64,000 bases of DNA from Wolbachia endosymbiont (group B) of Protocalliphora azurea (GCF_947251865.1 NZ_OX366394.1:124001-188000); one strand, 5' to 3'; shown: positions 52,849 to 63,172, counted from the first letter of the stretch. Numbers and translations: made by a program. The notes: a model not told the origin generated them from the letters alone.

Positions 52849-53465
52849 TAAAATATCTTATGAAACTCTTGCTTTAATATATCATCTAATTCGCAAAGAG
52901 AAACTTTTACTCCTAGTTTTTCCATTGATGTAACGCCGTAATCTTTTAGTCCACAAGGAATAATACCCTCATAGTGGGAAAGGTTTGGAGAGACATTAAG
53001 CGCTATGCCGTGATAAGTTACCCATTTTCTCAAGCGAATGCCAAAAGCTGCTATTTTTTCTTCTACTCCGTTGTTGTTCACCCAAATGCCTATTCTATCT
53101 TCCTTAAATTCCCCAAGTATATTAAAGTGTTTTAAAACATTTATGATCCAATTACTTAGGTCTCTGATATATAGTTTTATGTCACATTTGTTTCTTTTTT
53201 TAAGATTTAGCATTAAATATATAATGCGCTGCCCTGGTCCGTGATATGTATATTTACCACCCCTACCTGTTTTATATATAGGAAATAATTTTTCAATAAT
53301 GTCATCATCTGTTGCACCGATTCCTGCTGTGTAAAGTGGAGGGTGCTGGAGCAGCCATACTAGCTCATCAGACAAATTATTGTAAATTTGTTGAATTTTT
53401 GCTTCCATGAATTTTATAGCATGGTTATAATCAGTAAATTGGTTAGAGATTAGCCATTCTGTCAT
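52848..53465 (-). CDS. lipB: Octanoyl-[ACP]:protein N-octanoyltransferase
   Basis: A 205-residue LipB: WLLQHPPLYTAGIGATDDDI, GRGGKYTYHGPGQRIIYLM, KIAAFGIRLRKWVTYHGIAL (catalytic Lys) and EGIIPCGLKDYGVTSMEKLG (catalytic Cys). It transfers octanoate from ACP to the lipoyl domains of 2-oxoacid dehydrogenases. Start ATG 53465; the ldcA gene follows with a one-base overlap, so the two are co-transcribed. Confidence 0.95.
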   Translation of the reverse strand: MTEWLISNQFTDYNHAIKFMEAKIQQIYNNLSDELVWLLQHPPLYTAGIGATDDDIIEKLFPIYKTGRGGKYTYHGPGQRIIYLMLNLKKRNKCDIKLYIRDLSNWIINVLKHFNILGEFKEDRIGIWVNNNGVEEKIAAFGIRLRKWVTYHGIALNVSPNLSHYEGIIPCGLKDYGVTSMEKLGVKVSLCELDDILKQEFHKIF

Positions 53466-53479
53466 GTTCTATTTCTTTA

Positions 53480-53712
53480 GGTCTATCAATGTCATTCCAG
53501 CGCTTGACACTGGAATCCAGAAATTTAATTGTAGATAGCACACTGAACTGGTGAGCATAGTTGCTTTACGCTAAAAGGAACGTATTTGACTAAATTGTAT
53601 AAAAAGATGGATCCTAGTGTCAAGCTACTTGGATGACAAATATGGGCTACTTGAATGGCACTATCGCAAACGAACTAGTGTCAGCTACTCAGATGATATC
53701 ATTCTTGTAACA
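53480..53712. repeat. Palindromic repeats before the portal gene
   Basis: Units tgtcattccagcgcttgaca / ctggaatcca at ~53490-53519, ggatcctagtgtcaagctac / ttggatgaca at ~53610-53640, and agtgtcagctactcagatga. No gene is seen in 53466-53776. Confidence 0.65.
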
Positions 53713-53776
53713 CCAATTGATATAATTCAACTATAATTTTAATCTTTTAACAAATTTAATTTTTCAGGAGGCACAT

Positions 53777-54952
53777 ATGAATTTTAACATTTTTCAAAGA
53801 AAGAAAAGCAGTGAATACTCTGCTTTGCAACTAATGATGGAACCAAGTTGGAGTAGGCGTGATTATGTAAGTTTTGCTGAGGAAGGTTACATAAAAAATG
53901 TTATTGCCTTTCGAGCAATTAATATGATCGCAAGTGCTGCATCTTCGGTACCTTTTATTCTCTGCCAGCTTACTGACCAGGGAAAATCACAACTAAAAGC
54001 ACATCCGTTACTGAAGTTACTTTATTCTCCTAATCCAATGACATCAAAATCAGAATTTATTGAGGGGATTGTAACTTATCGGTTAGTTAACGGCAATTCT
54101 TATATATTGATGATTGAGCTGCAGAACAAACCAACAGAGCTTTATCTTCTGCGCCCTGATAGAGTTGAAATTGTTCCGGGGAGAAGTAACGTTCCTTATG
54201 CCTATCGTTATACCGTAAATAACAACAGTTATGACTTTAAAGTTGATAAATTGACTGGGCGTTCAACAGTACTGCATCTTAAAACCTTTAACCCTTTGAA
54301 TGATTGGTATGGACTTTCACCAATTGAGGCAGCTGCATATAGTATAGATCAGCATAATCAGGCTGGTGCTTGGAATCAGGCAATGCTGCAAAATGGAGCA
54401 AGACCAAGTGGTGCAATAGTTGTGAAATCAGAAAAGGATGGAAGCGTTGGAAACTTAAGTCAAGAGCAGTACCAACGCTTAAAAGCGCAGATAAATGATC
54501 ATTACTCAGGTCCTGTCAACGCTGGAAGACCGATATTACTTGAAGGAGGTTTAGAGTGGAAGGAAATGAGCTTATCACCGAGGGATATGGATTTTATTGA
54601 GTCAAAACATAGCTCAGCTCGTGATATTGCGCTAGCTTTTGGCGTTCCGCCGCAGTTGCTTGGCATACCGGGTGATAACACTTACAGTAATTTAGTTGAA
54701 GCACGTCTTTCCCTTTGGGAACAGACGATTTTACCAACGCTAGAAAATATTATCTGTCACCTGAATTCTTGGCTAGTGCCCAAGTTTGGCAAAGATTTAT
54801 GTTTGTCATATGATAAAGACGCGATAGAAATTCTAATGGAGAAAAGACAAAAGATGTGGAAATACGTGCAAAACGCAAGCTTCATGACGCTCAATGAAAA
54901 AAGAGAAGCTTTTGGCTTGCAACCGTTACCCGGTGGTGATAAGTTGAATTGA
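53777..54952 (+). CDS. HK97-type portal protein (GTA-like)
   Basis: A 391-residue portal of the HK97/GTA g3 type: MNFNIFQRKKSSEYSA, VIAFRAINMIASAASSVPFI, HPLLKLLYSPNPMTSKSEFI, NGNSYILMIELQNKPTELYL, NDWYGLSPIEAAAYSIDQHN, LLGIPGDNTYSNLVEARLSL. Portals form the ring through which DNA enters a capsid. AGGAGG lies 8 nt before ATG 53777. No capsid, protease or terminase gene is adjacent, so it is a lone remnant with an intact frame; the DUF2163 gene at 22232 is another piece of a GTA. Confidence 0.92.
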   Translation: MNFNIFQRKKSSEYSALQLMMEPSWSRRDYVSFAEEGYIKNVIAFRAINMIASAASSVPFILCQLTDQGKSQLKAHPLLKLLYSPNPMTSKSEFIEGIVTYRLVNGNSYILMIELQNKPTELYLLRPDRVEIVPGRSNVPYAYRYTVNNNSYDFKVDKLTGRSTVLHLKTFNPLNDWYGLSPIEAAAYSIDQHNQAGAWNQAMLQNGARPSGAIVVKSEKDGSVGNLSQEQYQRLKAQINDHYSGPVNAGRPILLEGGLEWKEMSLSPRDMDFIESKHSSARDIALAFGVPPQLLGIPGDNTYSNLVEARLSLWEQTILPTLENIICHLNSWLVPKFGKDLCLSYDKDAIEILMEKRQKMWKYVQNASFMTLNEKREAFGLQPLPGGDKLN

Positions 54953-55005
54953 TGTTTATATAGTATAGATATTTATACTAAGCTGTAAGAAATTAGAGGT
55001 ATTTT

Positions 55006-55551
55006 ATGTATCAAGAACAAGAAAATTCAGTAAGTAATTCTCGATTGACTCTTCCTCATATGGAATTATCGTTGAGAGCCAAACAAGATACTAATCCAAC
55101 AGATAATGAAGGTCTTGTCCCTTTACATTATGCTGCTTGCGGAAATCGCTTAGAGCAAGTGAAATTATTGCTTAAAAACGGAGCAAATGTTAATGCATTG
55201 GATAATTATGGTTTTACTCCTTTACATTATGCTGCTTCCATAAATTGTAAAGAGGAGGTGGAATTATTGCTTAAAAACGGAGCAGATATTGATGTAAGAA
55301 ATCATTTCGGTGCTACTCCTTTATATTTAGCTGTTCAGGGAGGCCATGAGAATGTGGTAAAATTATTGCTTAAAAACGGAGCAAATATTAATATAGCAGA
55401 TAATTCTAGCAAGACTGTTTTACATTTATCTGTTCTCAAAGGCCACACAGAGATAACAAAGTTATTGCTTGGAGATATGGAGACTCCAAGTACAAGCTGC
55501 ATCGATATAAGCATTGAAGAGTTACAAGTAACTAGTAAGTCTTATTATTAG
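55006..55551 (+). CDS. Short ankyrin-repeat protein
   Basis: A 181-residue protein with a ~35-residue polar N-terminus and four ankyrin repeats of near-consensus form (VPLHYAACGNRLEQVKLLLK, TPLHYAASINCKEEVELLLK, TPLYLAVQGGHENVVKLLLK, TVLHLSVLKGHTEITKLLLG). The block TTATTGCTTAAAAACGGAGC recurs three times about 99 nt apart, showing recent repeat homogenisation. ATG 55006 follows AGAGGTATTTT. Soluble, no signal peptide. It follows the portal gene by 53 nt, which may be accidental. Confidence 0.87.
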   Translation: MYQEQENSVSNSRLTLPHMELSLRAKQDTNPTDNEGLVPLHYAACGNRLEQVKLLLKNGANVNALDNYGFTPLHYAASINCKEEVELLLKNGADIDVRNHFGATPLYLAVQGGHENVVKLLLKNGANINIADNSSKTVLHLSVLKGHTEITKLLLGDMETPSTSCIDISIEELQVTSKSYY

Positions 55552-55581
55552 AGGGTAGATGAAGTTTACTATCTCCTAAAT

Positions 55582-55763
55582 CGTATCTGTTCAGATTCAT
55601 GTGAAATCAGTCCTTTTTTTCTTGTCATGAAAGTAGCTGACACTGGGATCCAGTTTGACGAAAGCGCTCTACAACGTTTTTTGTGAAAAAGCCAGTGTCA
55701 GGCACTGACCATTTGTTGCTACGTTTTTGTCTATCTTATTTTGCCACCCTGCTGAACGGATAC
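55582..55763. repeat. Dispersed element with terminal inverted repeats
   Basis: Begins cgtatctgttcagattcatg and ends gctgaacggatacc, so the ends are imperfect inverted copies of each other. It contains tagctgacactgggatccag, aagcgctctacaacgttttt and tgtctatcttattttgccac. It is the best-preserved copy of the ~180-bp form; the copy at 41033 is in the opposite orientation. Confidence 0.78.
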
Positions 55764-55786
55764 CCTAAATCATGTAGCTAAATGAG

Positions 55787-58276
55787 TTAACTATTTTTCT
55801 TGCTAACTAAGGTGTTGTAAATTTGGTCTACATCAAAACTCATCTTAGGGCACCAAATAGGGCCATCTAAGTGTGCCTCGATATAAAGAGGACTATTATG
55901 ATTTGGTAGTATGAAAAAGAGTCTGAATATAGAAGTTAAGGAGAACTTAGATAAGATTAAATTAGAAGAGATAGAACCTGATGCTTGATCGATACTAAAC
56001 TGTGAACTAGTTGAACATACACCACTGTTAATACTTACTTTTCCATTAATATTTTCAAAAAGCGTACTGCCATTATATATATCAACGTAAGCAAGCTTGG
56101 AAATTTCAGGTTTATTCTTACTGCTTAACAACTTAGTGATGAATGAATTAAAATCCACATTTGTAAACTCTATTTTCTGTGCTTGAAAGTTTACATTTCC
56201 TGATAAGTTACTAGCCCAATCATCAAAGCTTGTCCCTTGAGTTTTGATTTCACCACTTAAGCTTATCTTGCCATTTATGTTATTAACTCCTATAACTTCC
56301 TTGGTGTCCAAATTTGCAATAGAAAATTTTATGTGAATTGAGCCTGCTTTTAGATAACCCTGAAAAAACATTTGTCCATGTTCTAGTATGTAACTTATCT
56401 TTTTGATAGTGATAGTGCTGTTTCTTATCACTGTATCCAAGTTAAAATCTTTTAAGACGTTTTGCCCAATTTTAAATTCTGTAGTTTTGATTTGCACGTT
56501 TGCATCAAAATCTCCTTTCTCATCTAAAAAATTAAGCTGCTTTGTTGACCATTGAATTTGATTTATTTCATTTCTTGAGTTTCTTTTTACCTCTAATAGT
56601 TTTGGTAATTTAAAGATATTTCCATTAAATTTATTACCTGTAAGGTTTACGTCTAATAAAGGCTTAGTGTATTTTTGATCCACTAATATTTTTACACTAC
56701 CGGTAATGTCGAAATTTTCTCCGAATAACTTTATTTTATCTGCAACTAGCTTGTTCTCTTGTATTTTTAATGAAAAATCCAAATCTTCAATTTTTGTACC
56801 ATTGAATATAGAATCTTTAACACTAGTTCTTATATTTACATCATATTTAATATTTTTCAGCCATTGCACTTTGCTGAATAATGAATAATCATATTTATCT
56901 ATATTAATGTTATGTATGCTAAATTTACTATCGATCATATTGTGTTTTTTTGTGTGATTTACCTTAATTGATCCTTGCCAAGATTCTTTGTTATTTAGCA
57001 ATCTGATATCTGAAAGAGATAATATTCTAGGTGCTAAATATAGTTTAGAACTTGCTGTAAATTGACTTTTCTCTCTTTCTTGCATCTTGATAGAAGGTAA
57101 AATATGTGAAATGAACGACTCACCCTTTATCAATATATCACCATTAAATTCAGACAAGTTGCCATTGTTTGAAACTTTTCCTGATAAGCGAGATATATTA
57201 TTGGTTCCAGGAAACTGAAGAAGAGTATCAACGTTTATTTCGCCATTAGCAAATTTTAGCGTAGCATGAAATTTGTCCAATATCCTGTTTTGATATTGAA
57301 TATTTGAAGCTTCCATATTAAAATCCAAGCTCAGGTTCTTTGGCACAACCTCTCTAAAAGATTCTAAAAGACCCTTCATATCTGTTGTTTTGTGTGAGCC
57401 GTTTTTGAGGTCGACTTTACTAAAACTAATATTGATATTAGTATGATCACTTTTTCTATCATTTTGTATTATACCAGTGCCTTGCATGCTTTTGGACTCA
57501 ATTTTTAAATCAGTTGCCGTAAACTCGCTTTCATTGAGATTGATATTGGATGATATCTCAATATTTTCGCTGGGAATCACATAAGAAAGGAAGCTAAGAT
57601 TAATGATTTTTGCCAAGCCGCTCATAGAATCAGAATTATTATTAATCGTCAATACTAAATTGCCCTTGAGCTCTTCTTGATTTCTATTACCTTTAAATAG
57701 CAAATTTGCAAAATTTGAATCAACACTAATGTGTACATTATTTTTTGTGACATTAACCTTTCCAGAAAAATCGTAATTGTTGTCACCAATCTGTACTTCA
57801 CCAAAAAACTGCTTATTTTTTTTTATAGCAACTTCCTTGATATTAATAGTATCGGCGTTAAAACTTATTTGGCTGTCCTTTATTAATATATCAACTATAT
57901 TATCATTGGCTTTCGTATTTATAATATTAAGTAAATTTTCTTTGTTGCTTTTCATGCCCAAAAATGAGATTGACTTTGGTTGCAATGAAAATGAAAACAA
58001 CGATGGCCTTATTTCAATTTTTTTTGCACTAATTAAATCTGATAATTTTTGCTCCTTGTTTTTGTTGTATTGTACATATACATTGTGAATAGTAAGTTTT
58101 GGAGTAATGAGCGAAACTTCAATTTTTCCTCCAACATGTACTTTAGCATCATACGTCTTCTCTAACTCTTTTACGATATATTCTCTGTAGCCACTCCAAT
58201 CCTTAAAAGTTGCAGCAACGTGCATGAGAATTAATAGCAACGAGATTGATAATATGGCGTATAAAGAAAGTTTCAT
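55787..58276 (-). CDS. AsmA-family envelope protein
   Basis: An 829-residue protein with an N-terminal membrane anchor (MKLSLYAILSISLLLILMHV) and a long beta-rich periplasmic part. The beginning (DWSGYREYIVKELEKTYDAK, VGGKIEVSLITPKLTIHNV) is the AsmA N-terminal signature, and the end (SLSGEIKTQGTSFDDWASNL, SGNVNFQAQKIEF) is the AsmA-like C-terminal domain. Such proteins are linked to lipid transport between membranes. Its upstream region (58277-58651) is full of palindromic repeats. Confidence 0.86.
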   Translation of the reverse strand: MKLSLYAILSISLLLILMHVAATFKDWSGYREYIVKELEKTYDAKVHVGGKIEVSLITPKLTIHNVYVQYNKNKEQKLSDLISAKKIEIRPSLFSFSLQPKSISFLGMKSNKENLLNIINTKANDNIVDILIKDSQISFNADTINIKEVAIKKNKQFFGEVQIGDNNYDFSGKVNVTKNNVHISVDSNFANLLFKGNRNQEELKGNLVLTINNNSDSMSGLAKIINLSFLSYVIPSENIEISSNINLNESEFTATDLKIESKSMQGTGIIQNDRKSDHTNINISFSKVDLKNGSHKTTDMKGLLESFREVVPKNLSLDFNMEASNIQYQNRILDKFHATLKFANGEINVDTLLQFPGTNNISRLSGKVSNNGNLSEFNGDILIKGESFISHILPSIKMQEREKSQFTASSKLYLAPRILSLSDIRLLNNKESWQGSIKVNHTKKHNMIDSKFSIHNINIDKYDYSLFSKVQWLKNIKYDVNIRTSVKDSIFNGTKIEDLDFSLKIQENKLVADKIKLFGENFDITGSVKILVDQKYTKPLLDVNLTGNKFNGNIFKLPKLLEVKRNSRNEINQIQWSTKQLNFLDEKGDFDANVQIKTTEFKIGQNVLKDFNLDTVIRNSTITIKKISYILEHGQMFFQGYLKAGSIHIKFSIANLDTKEVIGVNNINGKISLSGEIKTQGTSFDDWASNLSGNVNFQAQKIEFTNVDFNSFITKLLSSKNKPEISKLAYVDIYNGSTLFENINGKVSINSGVCSTSSQFSIDQASGSISSNLILSKFSLTSIFRLFFILPNHNSPLYIEAHLDGPIWCPKMSFDVDQIYNTLVSKKNS

Positions 58277-58640
58277 AATAGACCTCTCATTCCAGCATCC
58301 CTTCTCTTCTTGTCATCCCAGTTTGGGATCCAGGAAATTTGATTAGACATTAAGTTAATTAGCAAAAAAGTAGCTATTCTTATGTTAAAGCACAGCATTT
58401 TTACATGAGAAGCTGGTCTGATGAGCACTGGGTTCCCAGTGGAAATTGCTCTCAAACCACAACACTTATACAGTTGTGTGTGTGACACTGTGATCCAGTG
58501 TGACTTAAATAAGGTTTTCCAGATTATATAATCAACAAAATTTCTGGATCCCAGTGCTTGACACTGGGATGACAGGAATAGGTTATGGGATGAAAGAAGT
58601 GGATATTGGAATAGTAGCTGAAATGACATATAGCAATACA
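58277..58640. repeat. Palindromic repeat cluster between AsmA and MurJ genes
   Basis: Holds tcatcccagtttgggatcca, gcactgggttcccagtgg, tgtgacactgtgatccagtg and ggatcccagtgcttgacact / gggatgaca. A 387-base open frame in this region (58273-58659, minus) is made of these repeats and is not considered a gene. Confidence 0.65.
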
Positions 58641-58651
58641 AAGGGTGTAAT

Positions 58652-60148
58652 TTACACATATTTCAAATTATTCAAATTTCCTCTAAAAATCAGGTAAAGA
58701 GTGCTAGAATAAATAATAACACTCAAAGCTATTAAAGTTACTAAATAAACAATACGAGCTAGCCCTCTATCGAAAAACAACCCTGCTGATAAGTAATTAG
58801 AGAGATAAAGAACTATTGACATAACCAATGTTGCAGTGAGAATTTTTACAATATTTAGTAATAATGCTTGGCTAAGCTTATACATCTTATTTATTGTTAA
58901 ATAATTAATCAATAAAATAGAATTTATCCAAGTGGAAATGGAAGTAGCAATAGCAATTCCTATATGTTGGTATTTGTTCATTAATAGGAGATTTAGTATT
59001 ACGTTAATTCCAAGGCACGTTAATGAGAACATAGTTGGTATTTTTAGCTTTCCCCTAGCAAAGAATGTGGGTAGCAATACTTTATTTATAATAAATGCGG
59101 GTAAAGAAAGAGAAAATGCTACTAATGTAGGAACAGTTTGCTGCACTGCATAATAATCAAATCGGCCGTAAGAAAAAAGCGTAAGTAAAATCATGTCAGG
59201 AATAATGATAAAAGCAGCAGTTATTGGCATAATTAATATTAACCCTATATTAAGGGCCTTGTTCTGTATTTTGACTATATTCTCAGTATCATTTATTCGT
59301 TTTGAAATCATAGGAAGAAGTACTGTACCAATTGCAGTGCCAATTACTCCTTGCGGTAGTTGATTTAGTCTATCGGCATAATATATATAAGAAACTGCAT
59401 TTGGTATAAAACTCGCCATGATTGTGTCAATCCATACACTTATTTGTATTACACAATTGTTGATAATTGCAGGTATTACACGCTTGAAAAACAACTTCAC
59501 TTCGTTACTTAATTCTAAACTAAAAGAAAAGAAAGCCTTTAATTTGTATGCACTAAATATTATTAAAAGTAGCTGCAAAATCCCTCCAATCAGGACGGCT
59601 ATAGAAAGGTTATGAGCCGGTGTTTCAATGTAAGGTAAAAACAAACTGATGATTAAACAGAGGTTCAAAATGATTGGTGAAATAGCTGTTGAAGCAAAAT
59701 GCTGTTTTACTTGCAACATTCCACCAATAAGTGATGCGATTGACACGAAGATTATGTAGGGCATCATAATTTTCGACAAAGTTACAGTAAAGGTAAATTT
59801 ATTTTGGTCAAATCCAGGAGTGAAGATTTTGATCATGTAAGGGAAGAAGGTTTGTGTGATAAGGCAAAAAATTACTAGAATAATAAACGTAATGGATATT
59901 ACACTACTTGCGAAATTAAATGCCTTTTTATTATCATATGACTCTGCAGAGTATAATGGTATGAATGAGGTAGTAAATGCCCCCTCTGCAAAAAACGATC
60001 GAAATAAATTAGCAAAGCGAAACGAGGAAAAGAATATATCTGCAAGAGAGGTTGCACCAATAACCGTAGCAATCAATACATCTCTTATTAGCCCTGAGAT
60101 TCTTGAAATAGCTGTAAAAAAACTAAATGTGAAAATACTTTTAAACAT
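58652..60148 (-). CDS. murJ: Lipid II flippase MurJ
   Basis: A 498-residue inner-membrane protein with ~14 spans (MVF/MurJ family): SRISGLIRDVLIATVIGATS, FFAEGAFTTSFIPLYS, YADRLNQLPQGVIGTAIGTV, GRFDYYAVQQTVPTLVAFSL. It moves lipid II across the inner membrane for peptidoglycan synthesis, fitting the DAP and LdcA genes in this window. Start ATG 60148 (MFKSIFTFSFFTAIS). Confidence 0.95.
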   Translation of the reverse strand: MFKSIFTFSFFTAISRISGLIRDVLIATVIGATSLADIFFSSFRFANLFRSFFAEGAFTTSFIPLYSAESYDNKKAFNFASSVISITFIILVIFCLITQTFFPYMIKIFTPGFDQNKFTFTVTLSKIMMPYIIFVSIASLIGGMLQVKQHFASTAISPIILNLCLIISLFLPYIETPAHNLSIAVLIGGILQLLLIIFSAYKLKAFFSFSLELSNEVKLFFKRVIPAIINNCVIQISVWIDTIMASFIPNAVSYIYYADRLNQLPQGVIGTAIGTVLLPMISKRINDTENIVKIQNKALNIGLILIMPITAAFIIIPDMILLTLFSYGRFDYYAVQQTVPTLVAFSLSLPAFIINKVLLPTFFARGKLKIPTMFSLTCLGINVILNLLLMNKYQHIGIAIATSISTWINSILLINYLTINKMYKLSQALLLNIVKILTATLVMSIVLYLSNYLSAGLFFDRGLARIVYLVTLIALSVIIYSSTLYLIFRGNLNNLKYV

Positions 60149-60278
60149 ATCATGGTGTCAATACGATTGAGTATAATGATAAAAGCATGAATGAAAATAT
60201 TTAAAACCCTCTGCAAAAGGAGGTAACTTAAATAATTAATTGACTATTTGTGCTCGTATGTTAAAAATTTTATATCTT

Positions 60279-60355
60279 GGCGGGCGTAGCTCAGTTGGTA
60301 GAGCGTCAGTTTGTGGTACTGAATGTCGCCAGTTCAATCCTGGTCGCTCGCCCCA
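60279..60355 (+). tRNA. tRNA-His(GTG)
   Basis: G-1 (60279) precedes GCGGGCGTAGCTCAGTTGG. The anticodon loop TTGTGGT gives GTG, T arm GCCAGTTCAATCCTGGT, acceptor CGCTCGC with C73 pairing G-1, and CCA encoded (60353-60355). The extra 5' G is diagnostic of tRNA-His. Confidence 0.95.
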
Positions 60356-60502
60356 CTCAAAATTTTCACTTTACATAAATATAAACATTAGATATTTTTG
60401 CACGGCCGTTAGCATTCCTTGTTGCTCTAGTATTTAGATGGTGGAGGGGAAGTTTGCAATTTAGAGTAAAAATGATGCCTATTAATTAGTGAGAGGGATT
60501 GT

Positions 60503-61033
60503 ATGTATATTTGTTTGTTAGCTTATAGTATAGTGTCAGCACTAGGAATATTAGCTTGGTGGTTGAGTTTTGACACTTCATCACCTTTAGCCATAGGTGC
60601 AATTGCTGGTTCTATGGCTCTAGCATTGATTGCGGTTTTGCACGTAGGATGTTTGCTATATAAGTTTTGCAAAAGAGATCCTATTGAGGAAGATCATGGA
60701 AAAATAGCAATTTTTTTGGGTATGGCTATACCTATAAGTACTATGATTGGGGCAGTGCTTAATGCAAGTGTGATTGCTGTTCTTCCTAACCCAGTAGTAA
60801 CAGTGATTATCTTAGTAAGTGCAATAACAGGGCTAATAGCAACAATTATGGGGGTTTATGTAGCCACATCTTTAGTGCATTGTGCAGATGAAGCAGCAAT
60901 TACATTTGCAGCAAGTGCAACTTCGATTACAGATTCTACATTTGTTAGAATATCTCAGGAAGAAGAAGTGGATGAGCGTATTACCTCTCCTACAGTTGAA
61001 AAAGTTTCTTCTGTAAAAGAGACGATAATTTGA
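60503..61033 (+). CDS. Small membrane protein, function unknown
   Basis: A 176-residue protein with four hydrophobic segments (~residues 3-22, 30-52, 72-95, 98-125; for example AIGAIAGSMALALIAVLHVG and VVTVIILVSAITGLIATIMG) and a polar, acidic C-terminal tail (RISQEEEVDERITSPTVEK). Comparable in plan to the proteins at 29156/29827, but not clearly homologous. ATG 60503 follows GAGAGGGATTGT. No domain recognised. Confidence 0.68.
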   Translation: MYICLLAYSIVSALGILAWWLSFDTSSPLAIGAIAGSMALALIAVLHVGCLLYKFCKRDPIEEDHGKIAIFLGMAIPISTMIGAVLNASVIAVLPNPVVTVIILVSAITGLIATIMGVYVATSLVHCADEAAITFAASATSITDSTFVRISQEEEVDERITSPTVEKVSSVKETII

Positions 61034-61122
61034 GCTAAGTTAGTTTGTAACACTGGAATCTGTAAAATTTGACATCAATCACTGATAGTTGGAATATTAT
61101 AGATTAGGAATTACTCAAGAAG

Positions 61123-63171
61123 ATGCATAAGTACGACGTAGTGGTAGTAGGTGGCGGTCATGCCGGGTGTGAAGCAGCTACAGCTGCAGCACGTCTTGGT
61201 GCAAGCACGCTACTTATAACTCACAAAATTTCAACTATAGGAGAGATGTCTTGTAATCCAGCAATTGGAGGAGTTGCAAAGGGTGTTGTAGTTAGAGAAG
61301 TAGACGCCCTTGATGGAATAATGGGGAGAGCTATCGACCGAGCAAGCATACACTCGGTCGTTTTAAATGGCAGCAGAGGCGCAGCAGTATGGGGCCCACG
61401 TGCACAAGCAGACCGAAAATTATACAAAAAAGCAATACAGGAAATTATTCTAAATTATAACAACTTGACAGTAAAAGAAGAGTCAGTTGACGATTTTCTT
61501 ATCGAAAGTGATAGCAATGGAGAATCTTATATAAAAGCTGTAATAACAGACTCAGGTGAACGTATACTGACAAGCAGAGTTGTTTTGACTACAGGGACTT
61601 TTTTACGTGGTGTGATTCATATAGGAGAGCAAACAACTCCTTCTGGAAGAATAGGAGATAAACCTGCAATAGAGCTCGCAAACACGCTAAAGAAGTATGA
61701 TTTTAAACTGGGCAGGTTACGTACCGGAACTCCACCGAGGCTTGATCGTGGCACTATAAACTGGTCGGTATTACAAGAACAAGTGGGTGACAATCCACCT
61801 ACACCATTTTCTTATCTTACAGAGAAAATTAACCAGCCTCAGGTTTCATGTTTTATTACTCATACTAATGAACATACACACAGAGTAATTCGAGAGAATC
61901 TTCACAGATCAGCTTCTTCATATTTAGATAACGTTATTGCACCAAGATACTGCCCATCAATTGAAACTAAAGTTAAAAAATTTGCAGAAAAAAATAATCA
62001 CCAAATATTTCTAGAACCAGAAGGGATTGATGATAACACTATATATCCAAATGGAATTTCAAATTCATTGCCCATCGAAGTGCAGTATGAAATGATAAAG
62101 AGTATAAAAGGGCTTGAAAATGCAGAAATATTAAGACCTGGATATGCAGTTGAATACGATTATATCGATCCACGAGAGCTATTTCATACTCTCGAAACTA
62201 AGAAAGTTAAAGGACTATATTTTGCTGGTCAAATTAATGGTACCACTGGATATGAAGAAGCAGCTGGGCAGGGAATTATTGCCGGAATCAATGCAGCACT
62301 CTCTTTATCTCAAAAAAGTTTTGTTCTTCATCGTACAGACTCATATATCGGTGTAATGATAGACGACTTGGTCACTAAGGGAATTACCGAGCCTTACAGA
62401 TTATTTACCTCGCGTGCAGAATATAGACTGGCAATCAGGTCAGATAATGCAGATAGAAGATTGACACAAAAAGGTTATGACATCTCTCTTGTGTCGCATG
62501 AGAGATACTCTGTTTTGCAGGGTAAACTTAAATCCATTAAGCAACTTGAGGAGAAATTAGAGAGCCTAACAATTACTCCTGAGCAGCTCAGGTCCTATGG
62601 CATTAAAATATCTTATGATGGAATAAGAAAAACAGCATTAGATTTGCTCGGTTATCCAAATATTGACTGGAATAAATTACGAGAAATATGGCCAGAGTTA
62701 AACATGGGTTCCAGTGTCAGCTACTTGCATAACGCCAAAGCACCTCTTCCTGTCATCCAAGTAGCTGACACTGGGATCCAGTACTTGAATGATGATGGAA
62801 TGGATGCAGTTGACACTGAAAAAAATGTAGATTCCAGCGTCATGTGCTGGAATAACACTATAACTGATAGCATAGCCAAGAATGAAATATATGAAGCAGT
62901 TGCAATTGAAGCAAAATACAAGCCTTATTTAGTAAGACAAGAAGCAGATATGAAGTTTCTACAAGAGGAAGTTAATACTCAAATTCCAACTAATTTCAAC
63001 TACTCACAGATTAAAGGCTTGTCAACTGAAGTGATAGAAAAGTTGCAGTCAATAAAGCCAGCAACAATTGGTATTGCGAAGCAAATACAAGGTATCACTC
63101 CAGCAGCGATAGTTAGCATATTAGTGTACCTTAGGAATAAGAAAACGAAAATAGCTGCTAATTCTGCGTAA
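61123..63171 (+). CDS. mnmG: tRNA uridine-5-carboxymethylaminomethyl modification enzyme MnmG
   Basis: A 682-residue FAD enzyme (usual ~620-630) that with MnmE modifies U34 of tRNAs. FAD-binding [71 protein letters not shown], and [20 protein letters not shown] are all present. Residues ~527-580 are an in-frame insertion made of palindromic repeats (62707-62862), ahead of the helical C-terminal part ([37 protein letters not shown]). Start ATG 61123. The gene for an aminopeptidase starts 2 nt after its stop codon. Confidence 0.96.
   Translation: MHKYDVVVVGGGHAGCEAATAAARLGASTLLITHKISTIGEMSCNPAIGGVAKGVVVREVDALDGIMGRAIDRASIHSVVLNGSRGAAVWGPRAQADRKLYKKAIQEIILNYNNLTVKEESVDDFLIESDSNGESYIKAVITDSGERILTSRVVLTTGTFLRGVIHIGEQTTPSGRIGDKPAIELANTLKKYDFKLGRLRTGTPPRLDRGTINWSVLQEQVGDNPPTPFSYLTEKINQPQVSCFITHTNEHTHRVIRENLHRSASSYLDNVIAPRYCPSIETKVKKFAEKNNHQIFLEPEGIDDNTIYPNGISNSLPIEVQYEMIKSIKGLENAEILRPGYAVEYDYIDPRELFHTLETKKVKGLYFAGQINGTTGYEEAAGQGIIAGINAALSLSQKSFVLHRTDSYIGVMIDDLVTKGITEPYRLFTSRAEYRLAIRSDNADRRLTQKGYDISLVSHERYSVLQGKLKSIKQLEEKLESLTITPEQLRSYGIKISYDGIRKTALDLLGYPNIDWNKLREIWPELNMGSSVSYLHNAKAPLPVIQVADTGIQYLNDDGMDAVDTEKNVDSSVMCWNNTITDSIAKNEIYEAVAIEAKYKPYLVRQEADMKFLQEEVNTQIPTNFNYSQIKGLSTEVIEKLQSIKPATIGIAKQIQGITPAAIVSILVYLRNKKTKIAANSA
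62707..62862. repeat. Palindromic repeat insertion inside mnmG
   Basis: agtgtcagctacttg (~62713) and caagtagctgacact (~62759) are perfect inverted copies, followed by gggatccagtacttgaatga, and by gattccagcgtcatgtgctg / gaataac at ~62830-62855. The whole insertion keeps the reading frame and adds about 52 residues. Confidence 0.85.
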
Positions 63172-63172
63172 C

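Noticed and set aside
58273..58659. A 128-codon minus-strand frame between the AsmA and MurJ genes
   Set aside because: It consists of palindromic repeats and has no recognisable protein pattern or ribosome site.
61221..61427. Minus-strand open frame inside mnmG
   Set aside because: Shadow of the FAD-binding region of mnmG.
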